From Petrimonas sp. IBARAKI (GTDB taxonomy: Bacteria > Bacteroidota > Bacteroidia > Bacteroidales > Dysgonomonadaceae): a DNA stretch of 64,000 bases. Shown here piece after piece: positions 46,285 to 55,172 of the stretch; the first letter of the stretch is position 1, and each line of letters starts with the position of its first letter. Location: assembly GCA_002356435.2 (NCBI GenBank), contig AP018040.2, positions 1,302,001 through 1,366,000 on the forward strand, given 5' to 3'. The notes beneath the pieces are model-generated. The model was not told the origin of the DNA. It searched no databases and worked only from the letters and a program-made list of their open reading frames with translations. Made by a program: the position numbers and the translations under genes.

Positions 46285-46989
46285 ATGAAAAAGATTGTAT
46301 TGGCATTGGCCATGGTGGCCATGGTTGGAGCTGTGAGCGCTCAGGGATTGTCTCTAGGAATTAAAGGCGGAGTAAACATGTCGAATTTTTACGGAAAAGA
46401 GGTAAAAGACACCAAGATGAAATTAGGTTTTAACGTGGGTATAGCAGCTGATTATGAATTTGAATCCAATGTGGCTATTCAGTCCGGATTGTATTTTATT
46501 ACGAAAGGAGCAAAACTATCTTCCACAAAAATAGACCAGAAAGTAGGAGACATTAAGCTTTCGGGTACGGTGGATAAAACAGCCAATGCCATGTATTTGC
46601 AGATCCCTCTGCACCTTGCCTATAAAATAGATGTAACCCCCGGGGCGCGTGTTGTGTTGCATGCCGGTCCCTATGCGGCCTATGGAGTTGGAGGCAAAAT
46701 AAGCGGTAAGTCAACTGTAAAAGTTTCAGGCAATGTGCCGGCAGATCAAAAAGCAGCAGTCGACGCTGCCCTTAAACAGATAAATGCTTCTACAAACAGT
46801 GTTAATACTTTTGATAAGAAAATGGGGTATAAGCCTTTCGACGCTGGTGTCGGTATAGGTGTTGGTGCCGAATTCGGTTCTTTCCTTGTCGATTTGGGAT
46901 GGAATATGGGCTTGCTCAATATTTCTAGAAATAAAGAAGTTAACGTAAAAAGTCAAAATGCGCACCTTGCAGTAGGTTTCAAATTTTAA
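46285..46989 (+). CDS. Outer-membrane beta-barrel protein, copy B
   Basis: A 234-residue paralogue of the preceding gene: same signal type (ending VSAQ), the same LGIKGGVNMSNFYG start, the same HAGPYAAYGVGGK region, and a terminal Phe. It has about 26 more residues, mainly in two loops (around KLSGTVDKT and NVPADQKAAV), which are expected to face outward. The pair probably arose by tandem duplication, with loop divergence. Confidence 0.88.
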   Translation: MKKIVLALAMVAMVGAVSAQGLSLGIKGGVNMSNFYGKEVKDTKMKLGFNVGIAADYEFESNVAIQSGLYFITKGAKLSSTKIDQKVGDIKLSGTVDKTANAMYLQIPLHLAYKIDVTPGARVVLHAGPYAAYGVGGKISGKSTVKVSGNVPADQKAAVDAALKQINASTNSVNTFDKKMGYKPFDAGVGIGVGAEFGSFLVDLGWNMGLLNISRNKEVNVKSQNAHLAVGFKF

Positions 46990-47014
46990 GAAGACCTGTT
47001 TAAATAGTGATTAC

Positions 47015-47047
47015 AAAGACACCGCTTTCAGTAAGGCGGTGTCTTTT
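47015..47047 (+). terminator. Terminator after barrel gene B
   Basis: AAAGACACCGC (47015-47025) pairs perfectly over 11 bp with GCGGTGTCTTT (47036-47046), followed by T residues. The stem shares its ACACCGC core with the terminator of the paralogous gene. Confidence 0.85.
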
Positions 47048-47127
47048 TTGCGCTGTGCACGACAATTAATTATTTTTGACGATTAAGGATGAATTGTTGT
47101 AGAGATAAACCAGTTTGTCTTTTTTTT

Positions 47128-47135
47128 CTTATTTT
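47128..47135 (+). promoter_or_regulatory. -7-like element for dacB
   Basis: TATTTTTG matches TAnnTTTG, 21 bases before the ATG; no well-spaced -33 element was found. Confidence 0.4.
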
Positions 47136-47156
47136 TGTCCGTACTAAAAAAAACGA

Positions 47157-48578
47157 ATGAAACGATTTCTTCTTTTATATCTTTCACTGTGTTCCGTTTG
47201 GTTATCCTATTCGCAGGTTGGGCTGCAACAACTCCTCAATAATGCCGCCTTGAAGCATGCCTCGGTAGGTATTCAGGTCATGGACCTGAATACCGGGAAA
47301 ACAATTGTTTCGCACGATCCGCAAAAATCGCTTACGCCGGCATCGATAACAAAGGTTATTACTTCCGCAACGGCCCTGGAGCTGTTGGGTAGCGAGTATA
47401 GATACGTTACACAGGTGACTTTGGATGAGAGTGATCCTACAAGGATCCTGGTGCTTGGCTCGGGTGATCCCACGCTTGGCAGTGATGTCTTTGGCGACAA
47501 CACGACCGCATTTTTCATCAATATCACCGATGCGCTGAAGAAAGAATTGCAGCCGGATCGAGAATACAGCATTTACGTAGTCGATAACCTGTTCGGATAC
47601 GACGGTATTTCGCCCGAATGGACTTGGATTGATATCGGAAATTACTACGCCTCGGGAAGTTACGGGATAAGTATTTTTGATAATACATATAAACTTTTTT
47701 TTAATACTTCTGCCAAGATCGCCCCGCCCCGGATTCTTCGGACGGAGCCGGATATGAAAAAGATCCGGTTCACCAATTTTCTTACACTAAATACGACGGG
47801 AAGTGATAATGGTTACATCTATGGTATTCCGTTTTCATACGAGAGAACAGTGAAAGGGAATATTCCTGCTGGAAAGGCCGAGTTCAGCATCAAGGGCGAT
47901 ATCCCTGATCCGGGTCTTTTTTTAGGTGAAACGCTGGCTGATTATCTTGTCCGTTCGGGGATAAAAATAAGTCAAGTAGAAACTGCAAGGACAGATTATC
48001 TGGCAAAAAAACAGGTACAGTATAAACCGGGAAAGATCGTTCACACGCAAACTTCACGGCCGATGAAAGATATCGTGCAGGAGGTGAATGTAAAGAGCAA
48101 TAACCATTACGCAGAGCATTTGCTCAGGATAATCGGAAGAACACAAAATACCGATATATACAGCGATGCGCTTCAGGCAGGGATCGATTATGTAAAGAAA
48201 TTTTGGGAACAACAAGGGATTTCTACCTCGTCGCTTACGTTGCATGACGGGTCCGGACTTGCACCTCAGAATGCGTTCAGCCCGGCATTCCTGACCGAAA
48301 TTCTGGCATATATGTACACGAAAAGCAAAAATTCGAAAGTTTTTTTCGATTCGCTACCCAAAGCCGGAAAAGACGGTACATTACGCAGTTTTATGCGCAA
48401 CACGAAATACGAGGGCAAAATATCAGCAAAAAGCGGAAGTATTGGCGGAGTGCAGTGCTATTCAGGCTATCTTATTGATGGAAACAAGCAATATGCCTTC
48501 ACGGTGATGATTAATAAATTCAATGGCACCCGCTCACAAGTGAGGAGTGCCATTGAGAAATTTTTATCGACGTTGTAG
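47157..48578 (+). CDS. dacB: D-alanyl-D-alanine carboxypeptidase/endopeptidase (PBP4 type)
   Basis: A 473-residue periplasmic penicillin-binding protein with a signal peptide (about 1-19). The three active-site motifs are present: SxxK as S63-I-T-K66, SNN near residue 313 and KSG near 424 (AKSGSIGG). It trims or cuts peptidoglycan cross-links. The family's large insert domain between SxxK and SNN is present. Confidence 0.94.
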   Translation: MKRFLLLYLSLCSVWLSYSQVGLQQLLNNAALKHASVGIQVMDLNTGKTIVSHDPQKSLTPASITKVITSATALELLGSEYRYVTQVTLDESDPTRILVLGSGDPTLGSDVFGDNTTAFFINITDALKKELQPDREYSIYVVDNLFGYDGISPEWTWIDIGNYYASGSYGISIFDNTYKLFFNTSAKIAPPRILRTEPDMKKIRFTNFLTLNTTGSDNGYIYGIPFSYERTVKGNIPAGKAEFSIKGDIPDPGLFLGETLADYLVRSGIKISQVETARTDYLAKKQVQYKPGKIVHTQTSRPMKDIVQEVNVKSNNHYAEHLLRIIGRTQNTDIYSDALQAGIDYVKKFWEQQGISTSSLTLHDGSGLAPQNAFSPAFLTEILAYMYTKSKNSKVFFDSLPKAGKDGTLRSFMRNTKYEGKISAKSGSIGGVQCYSGYLIDGNKQYAFTVMINKFNGTRSQVRSAIEKFLSTL

Positions 48579-48592
48579 TACTATGGAGGTTT

Positions 48593-49141
48593 TTATTTCA
48601 CAATTTCCAACAACTCAATTTCGAAAACCAGGGTGGAGTAGCCTTTTATATCACCTCTACCTGTGGCTCCATAACCCAATTGCCAGGGAATCCATACCTC
48701 CCATCTATCTCCTACCTCCATGTGTTGTAAGGCAGTGCTGAATCCGTCAATTAATTCGCTGCCCACGGTAAATTTACTGGGAACATTATTCCTGTCGGCG
48801 GTTGAGTCAAAAATCACTTTGTTCTTAAAAAGATTCCCGTCATCGCCGGTAAATGTATCCTCCTTGGTCCAATACCTTTTGAACCAACCGGTGTACAACA
48901 CACTGACTTGATCCGTAAAATAAGGCGTTTCCCCGGTATCACCGTCGGTGATCTCTTTGTACATGATGTGTCCGTTTCCCGATTGGGATTCAATTTTTGT
49001 GTATTCTGAGCTTGCAGTAATTTTCGCAAATTGCTTCTCGTTATCCATCTTGAACTCATCATCAAAACTGACTGTCTTCTCGCAGGAAACAAGAAACAGG
49101 GACAAGCAGGCAACGACGAAGGAGTATAATGTTGTTTTCAT
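48593..49141 (-). CDS. FKBP-type peptidyl-prolyl isomerase lipoprotein
   Basis: A 182-residue protein with a lipobox (LFLVSC), so it is anchored as a lipoprotein. The C-terminal part fits FKBP: VSVLYTGWF, FTVGSELIDGFSTALQHMEVGD, IPWQLGYG, and the closing LVFEIELLEI. It probably assists folding in the periplasm or at the outer membrane. It converges with dacB, with 14 bases between the stops. Confidence 0.9.
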   Translation of the reverse strand: MKTTLYSFVVACLSLFLVSCEKTVSFDDEFKMDNEKQFAKITASSEYTKIESQSGNGHIMYKEITDGDTGETPYFTDQVSVLYTGWFKRYWTKEDTFTGDDGNLFKNKVIFDSTADRNNVPSKFTVGSELIDGFSTALQHMEVGDRWEVWIPWQLGYGATGRGDIKGYSTLVFEIELLEIVK

Positions 49142-49207
49142 ATTCTTTAAAGATTTTTAGAACCAGGACCCAATTGCAAAGATTGTGTTCTGACTTCTGA
49201 TGTCTTT

Positions 49208-50752
49208 TTATTTATTAAGTTTTTTAAGCAACTGTTTTATGTCGGTGTTGAATGAAATTTCTTTCTCAATTTCGTTGATGGTAACCCGTTTTTGCTCCAT
49301 CGTGTCCCGGTCACGAACCGTCACGGTGTTGTCTTTTAATGTCTGGTGGTCAACGGTGACGCAGTAAGGCGTGCCAATAGCATCCTGGCGGCGATAGCGC
49401 CTGCCAATGCTGTCTTTTTCGTCGTACTGACAAGCAAAACTGAATTTTAATGCATCCATTATTTCAGTTGCTTTTTCGGGCAATCCGTCTTTTTTTACCA
49501 AGGGAAGGACAGCTAGTTTCACGGGAGCTATGGCTGCAGGAATTTTCAGCACTACGCGAATTTCCCCGCCTTCCAGTTTCTCTTCGCAATAGGAGCTGGT
49601 GAGGACTGAAAGAAACATCCGATCTACCCCGATAGAAGTTTCCACTACGTAAGGAACGTAGGAACTGTTGAGTTCCGGATCGAAATACTGCATCTTCTTG
49701 CCCGAGTATTTTTCGTGTTGGGACAAATCAAAATCGGTGCGGGAGTGAATTCCTTCCACTTCCTTAAAGCCGAAAGGCATGCGAAACTCAATGTCTGTAG
49801 CGGCATTGGCGTAATGGGCCAACTTGTCGTGGTCGTGAAATTGATAATTTTCATTGCCGAAACCGAGAGCCTGATGCCATTTTAATCGCTCCTTTTTCCA
49901 ATATTCAAACCAGTCGAGTTCTGTGCCCGGCGCTACAAAAAACTGCATCTCCATCTGTTCGAACTCGCGCATGCGGAAAATAAACTGACGGGCAACGATT
50001 TCGTTACGAAAAGCCTTGCCAATCTGTGCGATGCCGAAAGGAACTTTCATCCGACCGGTTTTTTGCACATTAAGGAAGTTGACGAAAATGCCCTGCGCCG
50101 TTTCTGGCCGGAGGTATACCTTCATGGCACCCTCAGCAGTAGAGCCCATTTCCGTGGCAAACATCAGGTTGAACTGGCGTACTTCTGTCCAGTTCCTGGA
50201 TCCGCTTACCGGACAGGCTATTTCACAATCAACAATGAGTTGACGCAGGTCATCAAGATTACTGTCATTCAATGCTTTTGCAAACCGGGCATGGACCTCG
50301 TCGCGTTTTTGTTGATTCTCCAATACGCGCGGATTGGTTTCGCGATACATCTTTTCATCAAAGCTGTCCCCGAACCGTTTGGCTGCCTTTTCAACTTCCT
50401 TCTCTATTTTCTCGTCAATCTTTGCCAGGTATTCTTCAATCAATACATCGGCCCGATAACGTTTTTTGCTGTCTTTATTGTCTATCAGCGGATCGTTAAA
50501 AGCATCCACGTGCCCCGAAGCTTTCCATATAGTTGGATGCATAAAAATGGCAGAATCAATCCCCACCACGTTCTCGTGCAGTAAGGTCATGCTGTCCCAC
50601 CAATATTTTTTGATGTTGTTTTTCAGTTCAACACCCATTTGCCCGTAGTCGTAAACGGCGCCTAACCCATCGTAAATCTCGCTCGATGGAAAAACAAATC
50701 CGTACTCTTTACAGTGCGATACAATCTTTTTAAAAACGTCTTCTTGTGCCAT
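49208..50752 (-). CDS. glyS: Glycyl-tRNA synthetase, dimeric class II type
   Basis: A 514-residue single-chain (alpha2-type) glycyl-tRNA synthetase. Class II motifs are seen in the FPSSEIYDGLGAVYDYG start, the RNEIVARQFIFRMREFEQME motif 2 region, and GVDRMF motif 3. The anticodon-binding domain follows (from about residue 400, with LAVLPL). It has an upstream minus-strand TTACTTTG, one base off the -7 consensus (50785 to 50778). Confidence 0.95.
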   Translation of the reverse strand: MAQEDVFKKIVSHCKEYGFVFPSSEIYDGLGAVYDYGQMGVELKNNIKKYWWDSMTLLHENVVGIDSAIFMHPTIWKASGHVDAFNDPLIDNKDSKKRYRADVLIEEYLAKIDEKIEKEVEKAAKRFGDSFDEKMYRETNPRVLENQQKRDEVHARFAKALNDSNLDDLRQLIVDCEIACPVSGSRNWTEVRQFNLMFATEMGSTAEGAMKVYLRPETAQGIFVNFLNVQKTGRMKVPFGIAQIGKAFRNEIVARQFIFRMREFEQMEMQFFVAPGTELDWFEYWKKERLKWHQALGFGNENYQFHDHDKLAHYANAATDIEFRMPFGFKEVEGIHSRTDFDLSQHEKYSGKKMQYFDPELNSSYVPYVVETSIGVDRMFLSVLTSSYCEEKLEGGEIRVVLKIPAAIAPVKLAVLPLVKKDGLPEKATEIMDALKFSFACQYDEKDSIGRRYRRQDAIGTPYCVTVDHQTLKDNTVTVRDRDTMEQKRVTINEIEKEISFNTDIKQLLKKLNK

Positions 50753-50846
50753 AAATCACGATTCCTCAATAAAGCTACAAAGTAAACGGTTTTTTTCGAA
50801 AGTTCCATCCTAACGCTATTTAAAAGATGTATAATTATGCCTCAAA

Positions 50847-50879
50847 TTGGCAAACAAAAGCCTATTTTATGTACTTTTG
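50847..50879 (+). promoter_or_regulatory. Promoter of the flippase-peptidase pair
   Basis: TTG at 50847-50849 and TACTTTTG at 50872-50879 are separated by 22 bases, close to the Bacteroidota pattern. The ATG is at 50905. Confidence 0.6.
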
Positions 50880-50904
50880 CCGTTAATTTCAAAGATTTGG
50901 ATGT

Positions 50905-52401
50905 ATGGCAGGAGGAATGAAAACCCTTGCAAAGGAAACAGCAATTTACGGAGTAAGCAGTATATTGGGCAGATTTCTAAACTGGTTGCTTACCCCCTTT
51001 TGGACTTATGTTTTGATGAATACTGCCCAAATGGGAGTGGTGGGCAATCTGTACAGCTGGACTGCACTCACCGTTGTAATTCTTACGTATGGGATGGAAA
51101 CCGGATTGTTCCGGTTTGCGAATAAAAGCGATGAAGATCCACTCAAGGTTTATACAACAACGCTTATCAGTATTGCTTTTACGACGTTTTTGTTCATTCT
51201 CCTAGCAATCTTATTTTTAAATCCTATAACAACCATTTTTGGAAGTGAGGCTATAAAACCACACTATGTTCTGCTGCTGATTATCATACTCGGATTAGAT
51301 ACGCTCAGTGCAATTCCCTTCGCTTTTTTGAGGTATCAAAAACGTCCCATCCGGTTTGCAACCATACAGGTCCTGAATGTTGTGATAACCATCGCGTTCA
51401 ATCTTTTTTTCTTCCTGGCCTGTCCTTGGCTTGCCGTAAAATTCCCCGGAGCTTTTTTCTGGTTCGATATAGGCAAGGGAGTCGACTATATTTTGATATC
51501 CAACCTGATGGCGTCGTTTATCCGGTTACTGCTGCTTTCACCGCAATTGAGGGTGAAATATACTTTCGACGGAGTTTTGCTGAAGAAAATGTTGGTCTAT
51601 TCCCTGCCGTTGCTTGTGCTGGGTGTTGCCGGAATAATGAATCAGAACCTGGATAAAATGCTTTATCCGCACCTTTCTACCGAAGTAGATAAGATGGGGC
51701 AGTTGGGCATTTACACGGCTTCGTTTAAGGTTGCGGTGATTATGGTCATGTTCACTCAAGCTTTCCGATACGCTTTCGAACCGTTTATCTTTGCTAAAAA
51801 TAAAGAATCAGGTGACAATAAGTTGGCCTATTCCCAGGCAACCAAGTATTTCATTATTTTTGGGCTGTTTATTTTCCTGGCTGTCATGGGGTATCTCGAT
51901 ATCGTAAAATATTTGCTGGAGGTTAACTATCAGGAGGGGCTTGCTATAGTTCCAATCGTGATGGCAGCAGAGTTGTTTTTTGGTATCTACTTCAATCTGT
52001 CGTTGTGGTATAAACTGACCGATCAGACCCGGTGGGGCGCTTATTTATCCTTAATCGGACTCGTTGTAACGGTGTTGGGAAATATCTTATTTGTCCCGGA
52101 ATACGGTTACATGGCTTGTGCCTGGACAGCATTTTTTGCTAACCTTGTCATGATGGTGGTTTCTTATTTTCTCGGTCAGAAAAACTATCCCATTCAATAC
52201 GATTTAAAATCGGCAGGATTTTATGTTGTCATAGCCTCGTTCCTGTTTGCGGGAATAATGTTTACTCACGGAAATATTGGCCATGCCGGATTAAGGTTAC
52301 TTGTAAACACTGTTTTAATAGGAATTTACCTGCTTATAGTTTTAAAAAAGGACTTACCTTTGCAGCAGATACCCATTATAAATAAATATTTCAGGAAATA
52401 A
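50905..52401 (+). CDS. Polysaccharide flippase, MOP (Wzx-like) family
   Basis: A 498-residue protein with about 14 hydrophobic segments, beginning with AKETAIYGVSSILGRFLNWLL, typical of the MOP/oligosaccharide flippase group that moves lipid-linked glycans across the inner membrane. Its cargo is unknown; it is isolated from the glycosyltransferase/Stealth genes at 33-36 kb. The S46 peptidase gene follows after 19 bases. Confidence 0.88.
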   Translation: MAGGMKTLAKETAIYGVSSILGRFLNWLLTPFWTYVLMNTAQMGVVGNLYSWTALTVVILTYGMETGLFRFANKSDEDPLKVYTTTLISIAFTTFLFILLAILFLNPITTIFGSEAIKPHYVLLLIIILGLDTLSAIPFAFLRYQKRPIRFATIQVLNVVITIAFNLFFFLACPWLAVKFPGAFFWFDIGKGVDYILISNLMASFIRLLLLSPQLRVKYTFDGVLLKKMLVYSLPLLVLGVAGIMNQNLDKMLYPHLSTEVDKMGQLGIYTASFKVAVIMVMFTQAFRYAFEPFIFAKNKESGDNKLAYSQATKYFIIFGLFIFLAVMGYLDIVKYLLEVNYQEGLAIVPIVMAAELFFGIYFNLSLWYKLTDQTRWGAYLSLIGLVVTVLGNILFVPEYGYMACAWTAFFANLVMMVVSYFLGQKNYPIQYDLKSAGFYVVIASFLFAGIMFTHGNIGHAGLRLLVNTVLIGIYLLIVLKKDLPLQQIPIINKYFRK

Positions 52402-52420
52402 TATACTTAATTTGAAATAA

Positions 52421-54547
52421 ATGAGAAAGATACTATTGATTACTGCCATATTGCTTGTGGCACTTGCAACCAAAGCCGACGAAGGAATGTGGCTTTTGAA
52501 AGAACTTAATCGGGAGAGTGTGGAGCGAATGAAAGAACTGGGATTCACTTTTCCAGTAAACAAACTATACGATGAGAAAAACGCTTCGCTGAAAGATGCA
52601 GTGGTCATTTTCGGCGGCGGTTGTTCCGGTGTTGCCGTATCCGACAAAGGGTTGATTTTTACCAACCACCATTGCGGGTACGGTGCTATTCAAAAACTAA
52701 GTTCGGTTGAAGCGGATTACCTGAAAAATGGCTTCAAAGCCGATAATTTGCAACAGGAATTATATGCTGATGGGTTGACTATTTCTTTTCTCCGCAGTAT
52801 GGAGGAAGTTACCCAGCAGATTTTGCCTAAGGTGCCTTCCGTGTTAAGCGAAGTACAACGCGAATTGGCCATCGACTCTATCTCGGATGAACTGCTCAAG
52901 CAATACGACGACGATCCCTTTACCTCGGTACGGATTATTCCTTTTTATTCAGGGAACAAATACTACAAAGTAGTTTATGATGTTTTTCGTGATATCCGTT
53001 TGGTGGTAACCCCACCATCGTCGATAGGAAAATACGGAGGCGATACGGATAACTGGATGTGGCCCCGCCACACGGGTGATTTTTCGGTTTTCCGCGTGTA
53101 TGCGGACAGGAACAACAAACCGGCTAAACACAACGCCGATAATGTGCCGTACAAGCCTAAATATGTGGTTCCGGTTTCCTTGGGAGGAGTGAGAGACGGC
53201 GACTATGCCATGACCATCGGTTATCCGGGAAGCACACAACGCTATCTTTCGTCGTTTGGAATTGCACAGCAAATGGAATCGGAGAACAAACCGCGTGTTG
53301 AGGTGCGTGGAGCCAAACAGGATATCTGGTGGGATGCCATGACTAAAAACGATACTATCCGGTTGAAATATGCCAACAAGTATGCCGGAAGCTCAAACTA
53401 CTGGAAAAACTCCATGGGTATGAACGAAGCCCTTGTTAAGCTTGACGTATTGGCGGAAAAGCGCCTGCTGGAAAGCCGATTGACAAGTTGGATCAACAAT
53501 AGCGAAAGAAACAAGGCAAAATACGGTCATCTGCTAAAAACACTGGAAGAAGCGTATGCCGGTTCTACTGATATGGCTCGTTACACGACCTATTTTCTCG
53601 AAACGTTTAACAACGGAATCGAATTGATCCGTTTTGCCAATACCATCCTTCAGTTTGATATGGATGGGACGGAAGAAGACAAGGCTGAATTTATCAACGA
53701 CAGGATCATTGAGTCGTATAAAAATTATGAACCAACACTTGACCGGAAAGTCCTTCCTGTATTAATGCGGCTATACGAACAGCGAGTTCCAGAAAAGTAC
53801 CTTCCCGATATTTACAAAAAAATCAAAACCGAATTTGATGGGGATTACGACAAGTATGCCGATTGGTTGTTTGCCAATTCTCAATTTACCAACCTGACTG
53901 ATTTGATGAATTTGTTGAAAGATGCGAATACGGAAATGCTGACCAAAGACCCGGCTATGGAGCTGGCATTATCGACTAAAGATATGGGATACGAACTCTC
54001 AGGGCAAATGATGTCGGCATATGAAAACATGATGAGGGGTGAGCGAGAACTGATGGCTGCATTGATGGAGATGGACTCGCGAAAGAATTTTTATCCCGAT
54101 GCAACGTTTACCCAAAGAATGAGTTATGGATCGGTGAAAGGATATAAGCCGCGCGACGGGGTCTGGTATGATTATTATACGACCGAAAAAGGAGTGTTGG
54201 AAAAATATAAGGAAAACGATCCGGAATTTCATTTACAACCTTACATCGTTGATGCTCTCCTAAAAAGAGATTTTGGAAGATATGCAGCTAAGGATGGGAC
54301 TATGCGGGTAAATTTCCTTTCCGATAACGACATTACCGGAGGTAATTCGGGAAGCCCTGTTTTTAACGGGAAAGCGGAACTTATCGGATTGGCGTTCGAC
54401 GGAAACTGGGAGGCGTTGAGCGGAGACATTGTCTTTGAACCCGAGATGCAACGTACGATCAGTGTGGATGTCCGTTACGTGCTTTACACAATCGATAAAA
54501 TCATGAACGCACCCCATATCGTCAGTGAGCTAAAGATTGTAAAATAA
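52421..54547 (+). CDS. S46 dipeptidyl peptidase, DPP7-like
   Basis: A 708-residue exported serine peptidase that removes dipeptides from peptide N-termini. The signal is at 1-18. The catalytic set fits S46: His in TNHHCGY (83/84), Asp in GGDTDNWMWPRHTGD (near 207), Ser in GGNSGSP (near 643). Eighteen residues after the Ser there is a Gly (AFDGNW). The Porphyromonas enzymes have Gly at this place in DPP7 (hydrophobic P1) and Arg in DPP11 (acidic P1), so DPP7-like specificity is expected. This fits a peptide-fermenting life. Confidence 0.92.
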   Translation: MRKILLITAILLVALATKADEGMWLLKELNRESVERMKELGFTFPVNKLYDEKNASLKDAVVIFGGGCSGVAVSDKGLIFTNHHCGYGAIQKLSSVEADYLKNGFKADNLQQELYADGLTISFLRSMEEVTQQILPKVPSVLSEVQRELAIDSISDELLKQYDDDPFTSVRIIPFYSGNKYYKVVYDVFRDIRLVVTPPSSIGKYGGDTDNWMWPRHTGDFSVFRVYADRNNKPAKHNADNVPYKPKYVVPVSLGGVRDGDYAMTIGYPGSTQRYLSSFGIAQQMESENKPRVEVRGAKQDIWWDAMTKNDTIRLKYANKYAGSSNYWKNSMGMNEALVKLDVLAEKRLLESRLTSWINNSERNKAKYGHLLKTLEEAYAGSTDMARYTTYFLETFNNGIELIRFANTILQFDMDGTEEDKAEFINDRIIESYKNYEPTLDRKVLPVLMRLYEQRVPEKYLPDIYKKIKTEFDGDYDKYADWLFANSQFTNLTDLMNLLKDANTEMLTKDPAMELALSTKDMGYELSGQMMSAYENMMRGERELMAALMEMDSRKNFYPDATFTQRMSYGSVKGYKPRDGVWYDYYTTEKGVLEKYKENDPEFHLQPYIVDALLKRDFGRYAAKDGTMRVNFLSDNDITGGNSGSPVFNGKAELIGLAFDGNWEALSGDIVFEPEMQRTISVDVRYVLYTIDKIMNAPHIVSELKIVK

Positions 54548-54569
54548 TCTTTGTTATTAAAAAACATAC

Positions 54570-54613
54570 AAGAAAGAGGGTGAATCTCAATGTGTGATTT
54601 CACCCTCTTTCTT
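54570..54613. terminator. Bidirectional terminator between DPP7 and mgsA
   Basis: AAGAAAGAGGGTGAA (54570-54584) and TTCACCCTCTTTCTT (54599-54613) form a 15-bp stem between convergent genes. T-rich sequence follows on the plus strand and A-rich sequence precedes it, so it can end both transcripts. Confidence 0.85.
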
Positions 54614-54706
54614 CTTTTTATTCACCTGTCCGGGAACAAATCCGAATATTCATTGTATCAGTAGGGTTGTTTTTTATTTTGAGACAGTCTCTTGTTTCCC
54701 GTCTCA

Positions 54707-55153
54707 TTAATTTCGTTCAAATTTTTCGTATCGCGGCGGCATGGGGACATAAGACAGGTCGTCCCATAGACTGCTGGTAATCATCAGGTCGGCGCTGTAA
54801 CGGTTACAGGCTATAGGTACGTTATGTATACGGCACTGGCGCAGCAGCATCATGATGTCTGCCTCGTGCGGCTGTGCGTTCAGGTCGTCGATCAGGAACA
54901 CGGCGAGATCGATTTCTTTGCGTACCACCATGGCTGCGATCTCAGCATCTCCACCCATAGGGCCGGAATTCATGCAGGTAATTTCGGGAAATACTCCTTC
55001 TTCGTTCAGTGCATCACGAACCAGTCCGCCGGTTGTGCCCGTGCAGACCAGATGATGGTGGGATAGGAAATCGGAATTAAAGATAACCCAGTCGACCATG
55101 TCGGCTTTTCGATGATCGTGGGCCACCAAGGCAATGGTCAGTTTTTTTCTCAT
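54707..55153 (-). CDS. mgsA: Methylglyoxal synthase
   Basis: A 148-residue enzyme that converts dihydroxyacetone phosphate to methylglyoxal and phosphate, relieving sugar-phosphate stress. ALVAHDHRK and TGTTGGL form the phosphate site, and the catalytic Asp is in GPMGGDAEIA. ATG 55153 is chosen because the longer frame would overlap the mutase gene. It follows the mutase after 19 bases. Confidence 0.95.
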   Translation of the reverse strand: MRKKLTIALVAHDHRKADMVDWVIFNSDFLSHHHLVCTGTTGGLVRDALNEEGVFPEITCMNSGPMGGDAEIAAMVVRKEIDLAVFLIDDLNAQPHEADIMMLLRQCRIHNVPIACNRYSADLMITSSLWDDLSYVPMPPRYEKFERN

Positions 55154-55172
55154 TTTAATAGTTATTCGATAG

